DNA of 64,000 nt from Carallia brachiata (lineage: Eukaryota; Streptophyta; Magnoliopsida; Malpighiales; Rhizophoraceae), in the NCBI GenBank assembly GCA_021464245.1, contig JADCRB010000037.1:4294056-4358055 (forward strand), given 5' to 3'. Positions 25,301 to 35,874 of the stretch are shown one piece after another. Position numbers and translations under genes: made by a program. The notes below the pieces were generated by a model, which was not told the DNA's origin, did not search any database, and saw nothing but the letters and a program-made list of their open reading frames with translations. Every line of letters begins with the position of its first letter. Position 1 is the stretch's first letter.

Positions 25301-26375
25301 AGGTGAATTCATTTCTGACACTCAGACCATCAAACTTCAGCGAGTCAAAAGATCTTTCTACACTTGCGTTGATTCAAACAAACCTCCTGATGCAGGTTTT
25401 CGCTGACCATGACTCTAGTCTGAATCCAATTGCCGTTCCTCGAGCTTGGCTATGGCGTCTACCAAGGAGAACTGTGTATTTTGGAACATCTATGCCAACA
25501 ATATTTAAAGGTAATTTTTCTAATTGAAAACTGCTCCCATAATATTTAATGAAGTCCACAACATCACTGAACTGCGTTTTGCGTCCACAGGAATGACAAC
25601 AGAAGCTATACAAGAGTGTTTCTGGAAAGGTAAGTGATACATCAAATTCTCTTTTTTCTCACTGCAGTGACTTGAAATTGTAGCTATGAGTAATTGAGTA
25701 TCCGTTACTTAAGGATACACAAAGAAATGAAACCTGCGATGCCTACTAACATTTTAAATTTCTAATCTCTGCCCGACGTAATGATTCAATTAATTTTAGC
25801 ATTTCTACTTTGTATTCCCTAGAAGCAAGCATTACCTAAGGCAACTCAACCTGTGAAAGACCTCTCTAGGCTCTATGAAGTATGAAGGATAAAGCCAGTG
25901 ACGGTACAAGTACACAGGGTAGAGGGAGAAAGAGATAGGGAGTCAGAATTCATGAAACACAAATCTGTAAAAGGCTAGCAAATGCTGTTGAAGGCAATAA
26001 TTATGAATAAATGCATAACTCTGCTCCTTGCACTTACTCTAACTAGAACTTCTACTGATAAACTGAAAAGAGTATAAAGGTCAACATTGGTGAGAAAGGC
26101 AACAATTTGGTAGTACAGGCTATATACATTTTTGGCATCGTTCCTTTCCTATTTAATGCAGTTGAGTGTTCATGTTATTGAGTTCAAGATTAATCATGTT
26201 AATGCATATGTCAAGGAAGAAATTTTCTGATTGCCTCGCCATTTTGTAAAATCCAGGATTTGTGTGTGTGAGGGGATTCGACCAGAAAACCCGGGCACCG
26301 CGCCCCTTGATAGCCAGACTGCATTTTCCAGCCAGCAGGTTAACCAAGACCAAAGCCAAAGATCAGGAAGATTAG
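16325..26375 (+). CDS. ROS1: DEMETER/ROS1-family 5-methylcytosine DNA glycosylase, frame-broken
   Basis: Family role: bifunctional glycosylase/AP lyase that excises 5-methylcytosine in the nucleus, starting active DNA demethylation. Exons inferred from GT-AG borders and frame: 16325-16747, 17149-18936, 19065-19448, 20036-20126, 20212-21427, 21523-21602, 21779-21863, 21957-22047, 22128-22196, 22317-22353, 22444-22526, 22892-23353, 23710-23746, 23865-23922, 24986-25125, 25237-25302, 25396-25510, 25591-25629, 26257-26375; about 1,790 codons, between ROS1 and long DME. Seen in order: N-terminal GSWIPRTPVKP; a lysine-rich KKHRPKV and RKYVRR stretch; RVWKLLM; RRFSQWKGSVVDSVIGVFLTQ; hairpin GLGLKSVE with the catalytic lysine, then VDTNVGRIAVRLGW with the catalytic aspartate; Fe-S cysteines C-X6-C-X2-C-X5-C (22444-22526); a permuted CXXC-like unit (24986-25302); and an RRM-like end with VRGFDQKTRAPRPL. 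Frame breaks occur near the end of exon 1, at about 17530, 17690-17745, 18143 and 18385, and near 22004. Pseudogene or assembly error cannot be separated here. ROS1 rather than DME is favoured by the neighbouring DUF868 and aldolase genes. Confidence 0.85.
21779..22526 (+). other. Catalytic core exons (HhH-GPD and Fe-S cluster) of the glycosylase
   Basis: These five short exons encode the helix-hairpin-helix, the Gly/Pro-Asp segment and the 4Fe-4S loop. The lysine of GLGLKSVE and the aspartate of VDTNVGRI correspond to the nucleophile and general base of the HhH-GPD fold. The four cluster cysteines are present with normal spacing. In exon 21957-22047 the frame is lost after LGWVP because the C run at about 22001-22004 is one base short of that needed to read on as LQPLPESLQLHLLEL. 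Both splice phases fit if that base is restored. Confidence 0.8.
24473..24545 (+). repeat. tRNA-like (SINE-head-like) motif in a glycosylase intron
   Basis: Inside the long intron 23923-24985, a box-A-like TAGCTTGGTGG near 24476 is followed about 30 nt later by a box-B-like GGTTCAAACCCC near 24506. That order is typical of tRNA-derived SINE heads. No cloverleaf can be folded and no tail or target duplication was found, so this may be a decayed SINE or chance. Confidence 0.3.
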
Positions 26376-26709
26376 AGTATCCTTTGCCAATGATCTTCAC
26401 TGCCATCAGAATGACCAATGATCATGTCTGAGGCACAATAACTAGCAGATGACATTCAACCATAAGGGTGACTTGGCTTGTAGAGGAGAAAAAGGGTGAA
26501 ACCCCAATTGTATCATCCCATAATATACAGCCAATGTAGCATGTTCATGTGTAACAAAGACTGTAAACTTTCAATTTTGTGCTCGTGTTCGAGCCATTCT
26601 TGCAATATCAGTGACCATGGTCAAAATGCCATGTGGCACTCGAGCTACATAGCTCCCATTCTCTGACGCACAAACACACACGCAGACTATGCTTCCGAAT
26701 AAACATCAA

Positions 26710-26738
26710 AATAATAATAATAATAATAATAATAATAA
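26710..26738. repeat. (AAT)n microsatellite
   Basis: About nine to ten ATA trinucleotides follow the 3' end of the glycosylase gene. Confidence 0.85.
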
Positions 26739-26894
26739 GAGCACCAGTGCCTGGATTGTTAAGTGAGAATACTCTGAACATAGTTTTAGACAATAAAATT
26801 TCAGTCAACTCAATTTCAACTATTAGGCACAATGGGCGACGAATTTTTTTATTGTCAATAGAGTCCCATTATATATCCTGGCATTTTTGTCTTG

Positions 26895-27055
26895 AGAAAT
26901 GTTTTGGACGAAACTGTAACTATTATTTTTAAAACAACGAATGATATTTTTGAAATATAAAAATAACATGTGTTTAAAAAATATCAGTGTTCGTTTTAAA
27001 AATATCAACCGAAACAAATTTTAAAGTAAAAATTATTAAAATACCAACATTTATT
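26895..27055. mobile_element. Decayed fold-back AT-rich element
   Basis: The stretch contains inverted motifs (AACGAATGATATTTTTGAAATA against TATCAGTGTTCGTTTTAAAAATATC). Its composition is like the fold-back elements at 10985-11230 and 41887-42044. Ends are uncertain. Confidence 0.3.
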
Positions 27056-27088
27056 CTTGTCAATAAAATTTGAGGAAATCACTGAGTA

Positions 27089-27382
27089 AGCGACAACTCA
27101 GACCCCAAACTAAAAGATTACATGAGAGTGACTAAAGTTGGAAGATGTCTCAGCAAGTGTCTCAGCCCTGTTTTGGAGGATCAACCACTAATGTTGTGAG
27201 CTGGCAACTCAGACCCTAAATTAAAAGATTCTCATGACTAAAGTAGGAAGATGTCTCATCAAGTGTCTCAGCCCTGTAAAACTAACAAAAATATTACATG
27301 AGAGTGACTAAAGTAGGAAGATCAGCAAGGGTCGCAGCCCTGTTTTGAAGGATCAACCACTAATGTTGTGAGCTTGCAACCA
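27089..27382. repeat. Tandem repeat array, about three units of 108 bp
   Basis: Units share GGCAACTCAGACCC, ACTAAAGTAGGAAGATGTCT, TCTCAGCCCTG and GGATCAACCACTAATGTTGTG. Unit 1 begins at about 27094, unit 2 at about 27202. Unit 3 (from about 27293) lacks the first part and runs into the 3' end of the F-box gene at 27353-27382. The array lies just beyond the F-box gene and may have truncated or replaced its original 3' end. Confidence 0.75.
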
Positions 27383-28620
27383 GACATCGAAACCAAATAG
27401 TCCAATAAATTCTTTTCTGCTTGCTGTCCACCCCATGATTTTTATCTCCTCAAGGAATTGGTGGCATTGATGGGCATTTGGTGGAGGTAATATTGGTTGA
27501 TCTATTTGTACATTAGTGCAACCCAAATACTCCTGCGAGAAAAAGATTGCCAACAACAATCACGAGAAACTTCCATGGCGGATAAGTAAGAAGTCTACAT
27601 CAATTTGGAATGAGTGTTGAACTTTTTGGAAAGAATGGAGAAACAAAACATTATCCACTAATTCTTTGCCAAGAACATGGGCTCACCAACTTCAATGCAA
27701 AGCTATGCAAGGAAGGGGCTGCTCTGATGAAGGAACAAATCCAGAGAAGATTCTGGCCACAAATTACTGCAGCAATCAATTGTAACTGCTCTACGTAAGG
27801 TAATTTTGGAAGCTCTTCAGGAAACTCCTCATTCTGAAAATAGGGTTAGATAAATACCTTAATTACATGGAGCAAAACACCTTAAATACCTTAAGTACCC
27901 TAACCTGAAAGTGATTTAGAAGAACCGTGAGCTTATGGAACCTCTAGGCACTCGAAGAACGACCCAAACCAATGCAGGCACGTAGTGAAAAGGACTGGAT
28001 ATCTTTGGTCCAAAAAGCTCAAATCCCATCAGATTTTTTGCACTGGTCAGTAATGTCTTCATAGAGTAGCAGTGTTTGAGTTTTAAGAACTTCAAATTGG
28101 TGCCCCTAACTGTTAGATTTATGAAGTTATCACAGTGCTCTACTGTTAAATCTTCAAGAGAAGGGCAGTTGTGGATCAAATCCTCCATGAATTGTCCATT
28201 CATATTTATGCATCTGATATTGAGGACTGTCAGGCTCTTAAAATGCATTGACCCCAACCCACTTGTGAAAATTTCAGGCTGCAGGAAGTTTAACTCAAAC
28301 CTCTGGACTTTATTCTCAATTGCTAATACAACCCATTTGTTGATGTCTCTTCCTCCTCCCAAATCAGATTGAAAAAGAAGTTTTTTTTTTTTTATAACAG
28401 GGGCTTCATGAAAACCCATTACATCATTCAACCATTTCTCATATTCACATTTGGCTTCCTCCACCTTTACTGTAAACTGCTTGAAAGGCCAAAGATTATC
28501 CCAATTGTGAGAAAGGATTCTAGTCCTTGCTACCACCTTGTCAGTTAAGAAGGAAAGCACATAATATACCAGGTCATTGGGCAGATTGCTAATGCGATCT
28601 ACAGAACATGTCTCTCCCAT
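27353..28620 (-). CDS. F-box/LRR-FBD-like protein, frame-broken and 3'-altered
   Basis: F-box proteins are substrate receptors of SCF ubiquitin ligases. The start at 28620 is preferred because a leader intron (donor GCGAG|GTGAGT near 28727) has its acceptor TTTTGAG directly before this ATG. An N-terminal F-box follows (DRISNLPNDLVYYVLSFL ... TRILSHNWDNLW), then leucine-rich segments (SLTVLNIRCINM, SLEDLTVEHC, NLKFLKLKHC). The first exon stops at 27916, but another frame near 27945-27903 reads FHKLTVLLNHFQ and ends at a donor. Exon 27687-27833 then continues in phase (PKLPYVEQLQLIAAVICGQ, 49 codons), and exon 27353-27532 contains HQFLEEIKIMGW, an FBD-like segment. One indel near 27945 would therefore rejoin the gene; it is a pseudogene or a sequencing error. 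The 3' end lies in the tandem array. Confidence 0.6.
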
Positions 28621-28906
28621 CTCAAAACCCAGAAAAGTAACCAACAAGCAACGAAATATCAGTCGAAAACTAAAACCCATATAGGAAATTAGGAAATTAA
28701 AATCAAGAAAAGTAAAAGAAGAGACTCACCTCGCATTGGTCCGTCGGTCTTGTGTTTCTGTCCAGCTCAAAACCCAGAAAAGTAATCAAGAACCAAGAAA
28801 TGTCAGTCGCCGAGCAAAACCCAAATTGAAACCAAGAAAAGTAAAAGAATAGACTCAAAACCTCCTCTTTTGTCCATCAGTCTTGTGTTTCTTCTTCTCT
28901 CCCTCA
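28621..28906 (-). repeat. Tandem duplication of the F-box gene's leader and intron
   Basis: Two adjacent units of about 140 bp (28621-28765 and 28766-28906) share CTCAAAACCCAGAAAAGTAA, TCAGTCG, CAAGAAAAGTAAAAGAA and GTCTTGTGTTTC. On the minus strand each holds a donor-like region and a TTTTGAG acceptor; only the copy next to 28620 is followed by ATG. The upstream copy therefore duplicates leader exon and intron. The leader probably continues to about 28960. Confidence 0.7.
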
Positions 28907-28975
28907 GTCTTGGGGCGCTTGGGAGGCCTTGAGCCGCTCTTCTTTGAACGTTGTATGGGAGCGCTCTTCTCAGTA

Positions 28976-29176
28976 TTATTTTAAAATAGTGTTAAACATT
29001 TTAAAAATTGTATGAAAAAATATTTAAAAATATATAATTATTAAAAAAATCGTTGATTTTATATTTTTTAATTTAATGTATTAAAAATTTAATAATTTTT
29101 TTCATAATTTATATTTCAAAATATTTTATAATATGATTTTCACGATATTTAACACTATTTATTATTTTAATATTTT
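28976..29176. mobile_element. MITE-like element with inverted ends
   Basis: An AT-rich stretch of about 200 bp starts TTTTAAAATAGTGTTAAACAT and ends ATATTTAACACTATTTATTATT. The shared terminal motif is ATAGTGTTAAAYAT in inverted orientation. It has no coding capacity. It sits just upstream of the F-box leader. Superfamily not determined. Confidence 0.5.
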
Positions 29177-30823
29177 TTTATCTGGGATGTGTATTATTAT
29201 TTTTTAAATCCTTTTTTGAATCATTTTTTGATCATTTAATAGGCAGTTTTATTTTTTTGGGTTATTAATAGGTAGTATTTTTTACGGAGGAGAAGCCTAG
29301 CTAGGCACTAGGAAAGGGGCTTGTCCCAATCGCTAACGTAGGCAGGATGCATTTACGACACTCAAGATAAGCGTGTTGTAATGGTATTATTAATTTTAAT
29401 TAGTAATAGGAGAGCTTACTGTAAAGCATGTTTTGCCAAGGTGAAGGTTTTCTCCAATCTTTTAATCGTGCTTCTCTCTTACAAGTTACAATAGGCAGAT
29501 CCGCTGCTTAGTTCATGTAATAGCCGAGTCCTCTGCTCTCATCATTTGTTGGTGATAAGAATGAACCACTAACACATTGTTGTCTGTTGATAAACACCGA
29601 ATATATTAACTGCAAGAATTTGAGTTCAAGTGCTACTAAAGCATGTAGTAGAAGTTATACTCACGCTTGCTACGGTACTAAACCATCCGAAAACTTCACA
29701 CTTCCCCTAAATACTGACACAATGCTATATAATAAGACTGTTGGAACACCATTTTCTTTCTCTTTTTTTGGTTTACCAAATTTTTTTCATAGAAAAAAAG
29801 GACATGAGCTATACAGGCAAGTTCATGACTTTTTGCAAGGATTGGAGGCTTTATCTCAAGTTCGTGGCTATAAAAACATCCTCACACCAATTGACAAGCT
29901 GAGGTGACCAACCGTACCACATAGTTTGTACCTATCAACCCAGTTCAATCATTCATAATTTATCAAGCAATTCCTCTCTTTTTGCTAGCATACGAGTGCA
30001 TTCTTATCTAGTCAAACTACCGTTCATGCCTTTTGATTTGAAAATAAGGGAATTATCAATATTGTGAGATAAAGTCAGTCAATAATTTATGCGGTAACCT
30101 TTACTTAATTTTAAGAATATTTAAGGATAAGTAGAGTTAAATACAAATTTTATGCAGTTGAATTTTATCAAGCTAATTAATTCATATTTTAATGGAATTA
30201 AGAATTCAACATGATGCTTGGCTGTCATCATTATTCTTTTGCTTTATCTCGTCTAAATTTTTCAATTTTAAAAATTAATTATCTTACCCAAACGATTCTT
30301 TTTTTCAAGATCAGTTAAAAATAGCATGAATTGGTGTGTTTTAGCATATGTCATACATTTATTTCTTTACTTATTTGTCGATAATAGTTTTTATTATTTT
30401 TTTGAAAAAAGGGAAGAAAATTATTCCCAAATTCCTCATTTTGTATTCTTAAAAATAAACAAAGAAAAAAAAACCACCCAATGAATATTTCAAACTCACG
30501 CATTAAAATATTAATATTAATGTGTGTGTATACACATATATGGTTAGAAGAAAAACTAAGCTTTTATCTCTATGTTATCCCTTTTACTTTTGTGGATGCT
30601 TTCCTTTACTTCATAACTTAAGAAAAATAAAAAGGGATAAAAAGAAAAAAAAAATCACCACCAAAATCTTATTTTTATTCTCTTAAAAAGGAAAAAAATT
30701 TTTTGTTAGGGATCTATCATACTGGTTCTGGAAATAGATAAATATATAAAAGAAGCATAGAACAATGTTGGTTAGGTTGGTTAGTTTCTTGAATAAGTGG
30801 TAATTAGTAAGCACGACATGATT
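29177..30823. other. Intergenic, no gene seen
   Basis: I see no supported gene. The 106-codon plus-strand frame at 29587-29907 has no recognisable domain. The rest is AT-rich with no defined repeat ends. Confidence 0.4.
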
Positions 30824-30842
30824 ATATCGGTTCCATGATTTT

Positions 30843-31169
30843 TTTTTTTTTGAGTTAAAAAAAAGACTTATCGCAAGTATATCAGTTATTAGATCTGTTG
30901 GCTAAGGCTGGCATATCTGCCGTTGTTGTATCTCATTCAACTACTCCTAAAAGAGTAGACTCACCACCCGAATATTAGTGAGGGCGAGCGTGACTGCACC
31001 ACTTAAGACCACGGTAATTGCTGAGCCATCTTTCAACGTCGCGCATCACTTTTTACACTTGAAAGGCCACCCAGCTTATGCTAGGAGAAGCGCAAATGCG
31101 GGAACTCGAACTCAAATTGTCAGTATATAAATATATCGACTTACAACTAATCTACTACCTCAGCTGGTA
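30843..31169 (-). mobile_element. tRNA-derived SINE with target-site duplication
   Basis: On the minus strand the element starts at 31169 with a box-A-like CCAGCTGAGGTAGTAGATT and has a box-B-like GAGTTCGAGTTC about 50 nt later. It runs for about 327 bp and ends in an A run (T run at about 30839-30851 on the plus strand). It is flanked by TATCGGTTCCATGATTTT (about 30825-30842) and TATTGGTTCTATGATTTT (31170-31187), an 18-bp direct repeat with two transitions. Pol III boxes, A tail and duplication together make a SINE the clear call. It encodes no protein. Confidence 0.8.
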
Positions 31170-31189
31170 TATTGGTTCTATGATTTTCA

Positions 31190-33381
31190 TCTAATAGCTG
31201 CCAGTTTCCGTTATAGCCTGTAGAGTTTGTTAAAGCTCTGATATTACTTGCATCATATGACATTGATAAAAGTTGCTCTTGTAAATTTGGGCCATGAAAA
31301 TAGACAAAATAGAAATCATTTCTCTCTTAGTTCAGCTTATTTCTCTAAACTCTCTGTTTCTCTCAATCTTCCCCTAATTTCCTCATATTGACCTCTTATT
31401 TTGTGTTAGGAAAATCATAGGCCTCTTACATTTGATATTAAAGCAGTTCTAATTATCAGGATCAACCTTTTTTTTTTTTCTTCCTTGTTTTTGAGCAAGA
31501 AATGCAGACATTATGTATTAGACATTCGTCGTATCAAAGACAAAGATTCTTGAAATATATATGTGATATGCCAACAAACCATTCAACGTCAAAAGGCAAA
31601 AATTGGAAACACATATGTTGTTGTTCAAGGCTTATAGAACCCATGAACAATTGTAGATGATTCCAGACTCACACAACTTTTTGGCCAATTGTTCATTAGT
31701 TATTCCCTGTATATAGCTCATTGAAAAGAAGGAGAAACAACGCCTAAATCCGACACACTTGGGATAAACGCAAAAGCTATAGCTTGTTGAATTTTTGTTA
31801 GCTCATGAAGCAAATTAGACGAAAAATTTCCATTGGTCATGATTACATGCATCCATAAGACCTTGATCCAGTATATAAGGCAACATATATCAATCTAATT
31901 ATAGAAAAAGCATATGCATGCTAGCTAGCATATACGCATATTATCGAAGCAAAAAAAAAATAGAGGTTATAAGCACTTACAGATCAAGAGTCTAGAAGAA
32001 TTTTTATTAGTACGTATGTCAATACAGCACATTTGGAATTGACAAAATTAGATTAAAAAAAAGATGCAAAGCCACGTTATGAATCTGGTAAAGAAAGCAT
32101 CAAAGAAAAAAAATGGAAATTGTACATTTTCACTTCTTCACATTCTCCAAATTCAAGCATTCCACAAGATTCACATTTACCAAATTCAAGAAGCTAACCA
32201 AGGGAGGGATTTCTAACCTAACATATCCAACACCGCATTCATTAATAGAAACTGTGGAACAATATCAAAAGAAAAATTGCACAATTATATCACTTATTTT
32301 GAGCAGTCAAACATTGCACACATAAATAGTAGCTAGCAATCTATCATTAATATTTGACCTCTAACACAATGTGAAGAATAAAGGAAGAAGGAATAGTATT
32401 CTACTTACTATTTCCTTAGGAGAAGACAAACCAATATTAGTTTTAATTATCTCTCTCTCTAAAATGGAGTTGTGCAGATTTTGCTCCATTTTTCTAATCA
32501 CAAGTATAGTTCTGTTTTGGGAAAAAAAGATGAACCAAAAGCAGATGAGATGATAACTTGTAAGAGGGCTCCTTCAAACCAAAAATCAGGTACAATCCAC
32601 AACTACAAAGGTAAGAATGTAAATCATCAATGGGCATACAAGCTATTGACTCAAAAAGGAAAATGAATCAGTGAGGAAGACACATTAGGCTGTCAATCTC
32701 TATTAATATGTAGTATAAAGAAATAAGAAAAACTAAACGCCAAAAGCACACACAAAATATATAAATTAAAAAGGCTTCAGAAGGCCAAATTAGACAGAAG
32801 ATAAAGCAACTAGAGACATCTTTCACTCCTACTAACAGCTCAAGGACTGCAAACTATCCCCAAGCTCTCTATCATTGGCTTCCACTCATACACCAGAGAT
32901 GCAAATGCAAGTTGTTTCAACCTTTAGAAAATGACCAATCATGAAGAAACAAATAAGAGAAACAACCACGAAAATATAGTCAAATTTACATATATATACT
33001 TATGGAAAAGAGGATAATGAGGGTTTCTGCAGATTATTTACTAAGAGAATAAGAAGAACCCATCAGTCCTTTCATTAACAAAACTAAATAATTCCCATAA
33101 AAAATAAAGCACCCACGAGTGCTTTCATTACCAAAACCACACAAGAACCTTCCAAGAAATTAAAAAAACAAGAACAACAACCAAGACAGGGTGAAAGTCA
33201 GTAGCATACGATACTAAAAAAATCAAAGAGTAGGATTGCTTGCTTGGAGTTAGGCAAGCTAGTGATACAGGGAAATGTGGGAGTTAGGACAGTTAGAATT
33301 GGCTGCCATTAAATAAAGAAATGTTAGTTGCAACTGTCTCTCTAGATTTGAGTCATTAGGAGTGAAAACCATGAGAATTAC
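31190..33381. other. Intergenic, no gene seen
   Basis: No gene is supported on either strand. The sequence is A-rich on the plus strand from 31900 to 33250. Short open frames at 32113-32666 show no domain. The 3' part of the broken minus-strand gene may extend into this stretch, but I could not follow exons below 33382. Confidence 0.4.
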
Positions 33382-35869
33382 CTGAAATGTTGGGTCTAAA
33401 GCCATAGATGCTTTAATGGATTCAAGTAGTACACACAACTTTTTGGATTTCAATTAGCAAAGAAGTTAGGCTATTAACAATTTAATAAATGTGGGACTTT
33501 AAAGACTTTATTAAGGAATTTTATTATGGAAAACAGAAGTAATCCGTGCAGGGCTATACTAATATGGTAATGAGGAAAGCTACAACTAAGGACTCTCACT
33601 AAGACTACGTAGAACTCTATGCAAACTGCCTTTATGCATTTTTTTTCCTTTTTAGTGAAGTAAATGATTTGGAAAATGCATTTTTTTATTAAAAGCCTAT
33701 CATAATGAAAAACTGAAATTATTGCATCTAGTACTTACAGTTTGTAGTTGCCTAGCATGATTTTCTCTAAGATTCCATCATTTTCTTCAAGCGCTGCTGC
33801 AAGAACTTTCTCACCATATACAATAAGGCTTGGTGGAAGTCAAAGGCAAACATCACTCAAAAATTTTTTTTCATCTCTTCTATTTGTGCAACACTTTTCA
33901 TCATCAAGGCTTCAACCATGCGGAGCTCCCTACGAAGCTTAAACATTTTGAGCTCATTGCTTCTCTCGTAGTGGATTTAACTTCTGGACACTGATAGCAT
34001 TTGGCTCCCTTTCGTCCAAACTTTTTCTAGCAAGCATTTCACAAGCTCTTCAGGAAATCATCTATGACAATCCGCTCAAGTAAATCATTCCCTTCAACGT
34101 CAAGTTCTATCAACCGTTTTAACAATAGGAAAACTACACACAGCTGATCATGACTTGGTTTTGCCATCTCTTTTTTATTTTCTATAATCCACATATTCCT
34201 AACACCAAGACAGCCTCTCTTATACTTTGACAGCCACTCTTTTCTCTTGCCCAAAGACACTAATAGCTTTTCTTCTCTTCTCAAAAGATAAAAAGTCCTA
34301 TCAGCAAAGTTTTTCAATTCCTCCTTCACCTGCTCTACTGCGGACATTAGCAAATACACCCAATCCACAAATTTTGTAATTAATTCTGCTTCCAATTCTA
34401 CGCCATCTAATACCAGATATGGACCATCTATTCTTACTCCAATTACATCCGTTAAATCATCGTGGAATTGGGTACTTGCATACTCGCTAGGTTCAAACAA
34501 ACATGTGGAATTACACAAGTCTTGTAGTAAAATGTGCATCATCACAAGATTTTTACTTTCCAATAACTGGATGCCAGGATCTGCATCGCAATCTAGGAAT
34601 TCCTCGCCACCTCTGACAATTTGCAAGAGTTAGATCACAATCCCTTTGGATAGACATTTATTACGGTACATTAAATGGAATATTGATACAATTTTCATAA
34701 CAATATCCAAATTGCAGCAGACTTTTCTCCCTGCTTTTTATCATTTTTCATTTTTTGGACCCAAGCACTTGTTATATTTTGAGTGATACCCATGGTTCCA
34801 ACAACTGGTGTGATCTTCGTATACATGAGATATCAAGCTATGCACATTAAAGTATTCTCCTAGGTAATAGCAGCACAGAAATGAAATCCAGCTTCTAGTT
34901 TTTGTTATATATTGGATGGCCTCCTGATAGCCAATAAGCTCCAAAATCTGAATTCTTAGAAATATTAACTTTTCTTTGTAACTTAATCCCATCAACAAAT
35001 CTGTTGGTGAATTTTCATAGATTAAAAAAACACAAAAATAGTTACTTGAAAGATATATTTAGATAAAAGACACATTAAATAAGTTGTATCTATTGGCACC
35101 AAGTGACATATCATTTAGAAGTAATTTTTAGACATTTATATAAATGGTGGTCCTTCTCAATCCAATTAACTGGGATTAAAGGATGAAAATATAAAGAAAA
35201 ACTGTCTAAGAATTTACTGTAGAAAAATCATTAAATAATTAAAATAATTTTGTAAACTATGTTTCCCCTCTCTGTCTTGACTTCATTTCTTTACTAATGC
35301 AGTCAAAGGTTTTATTTTATCCTGGAAGGGAATTTGCATTAGCTCTGGTGCAGTGATTGGAGCGCAAATGTTGCTTTAAAGAGAATAACGTCTGACACAC
35401 GATTTGAAGTATTCTACAGATTACAAGTTTTTAATTCCAAATTCCAAAATTTCTAACTCCGGTTTTAACAAGATCCTAAGCCGAGCTCTTTAGATTCCCC
35501 AATTTTTCAACTTGATCTCATCCACAAACACCTTGTGTTGTAGGACATTCTTTTCAATCTGGAGTCTTCTATAAGCCTACAGTTTTCTTATCATGACATA
35601 ACACTCTAACGAATTCTGGAAAATGAAGGTCACATCCTAGAAATCTATTTGTCTGTTCTCTAGGAACATCTCAAACTCATTTTGAAGAAGCAAGGCTTGG
35701 AAGACATTGCCAAAATACATCCACAAACACCTACTTGCTCTTTTATCAAATGGAAAAAAGTAGGGCATGAAAGATTTTTTTGCACATATAACCAATTTCT
35801 TCTATGTTTTGAGCCAAAAACTATTAGACTTGTAATAGAATTAAAGTATTCCCCCATCAACAATTTCAT
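33382..35869 (-). pseudogene. Broken multi-exon gene of unrecognised family
   Basis: Several minus-strand stretches look coding and join with consistent splice phases. They are 35735-35869 (MGEYFNSITSLIVFGS ... FFHLIKEQ, donor GTAGGT), 34790-35000 (LLMGLSYKEKLIFLRIQILE ... TSCWNHG, donor GTATCA) and 34039-34612 (GGEEFLDCDADPGIQLLE ... DDFLKSL). After the stop at 34039 coding sense resumes in another frame (EELVKCLLEKVWTKGS), then a TAA, then a helical stretch (LKMFKLRRELRMVEALMMK), then LAAALEENDGILEKIMLGNY ending at a GTAAGT donor (33739). A last piece ends SMALDPTFQ|GTAATT at 33382. I do not recognise the family; the product looks largely alpha-helical and soluble. No initiation codon or final stop was identified. 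At least two frame breaks and one stop indicate a decayed gene, unless the assembly is faulty. Exon joins are my inference. Confidence 0.45.
35306..35430 (+). mobile_element. Diverged fragment related to the LTR at 48-52 kb
   Basis: This stretch shares, in the same order, TTTTATTTTATCCTG, GGGAATTTGCATTA, GAGCGCAAATGTTGC (LTR: GAGGGCGAATTTTGCC), TTAAAGA, AACGTCTGACACACGA and TTGAAG with the 3' half of the LTRs at 48152-48587 and 51430-51864. It lies inside the broken gene, between putative exons, and could be a remnant solo LTR. The 5' half of the LTR was not found. Confidence 0.5.
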
Positions 35870-35874
35870 ATGGG

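Noticed and set aside
26231..26431. 66-codon frame at the end of the glycosylase gene
   Set aside because: Out-of-frame shadow of the last real exon 26257-26375, whose own frame ends at TAG 26373-26375.
28620..28680. Start of the F-box protein at 28680 (20 residues longer)
   Set aside because: The extra segment lies in the inferred leader intron; the splice acceptor directly before 28620 favours the shorter start.
29587..29907. 106-codon plus-strand frame
   Set aside because: No recognisable domain and no neighbouring exon with matching phase.
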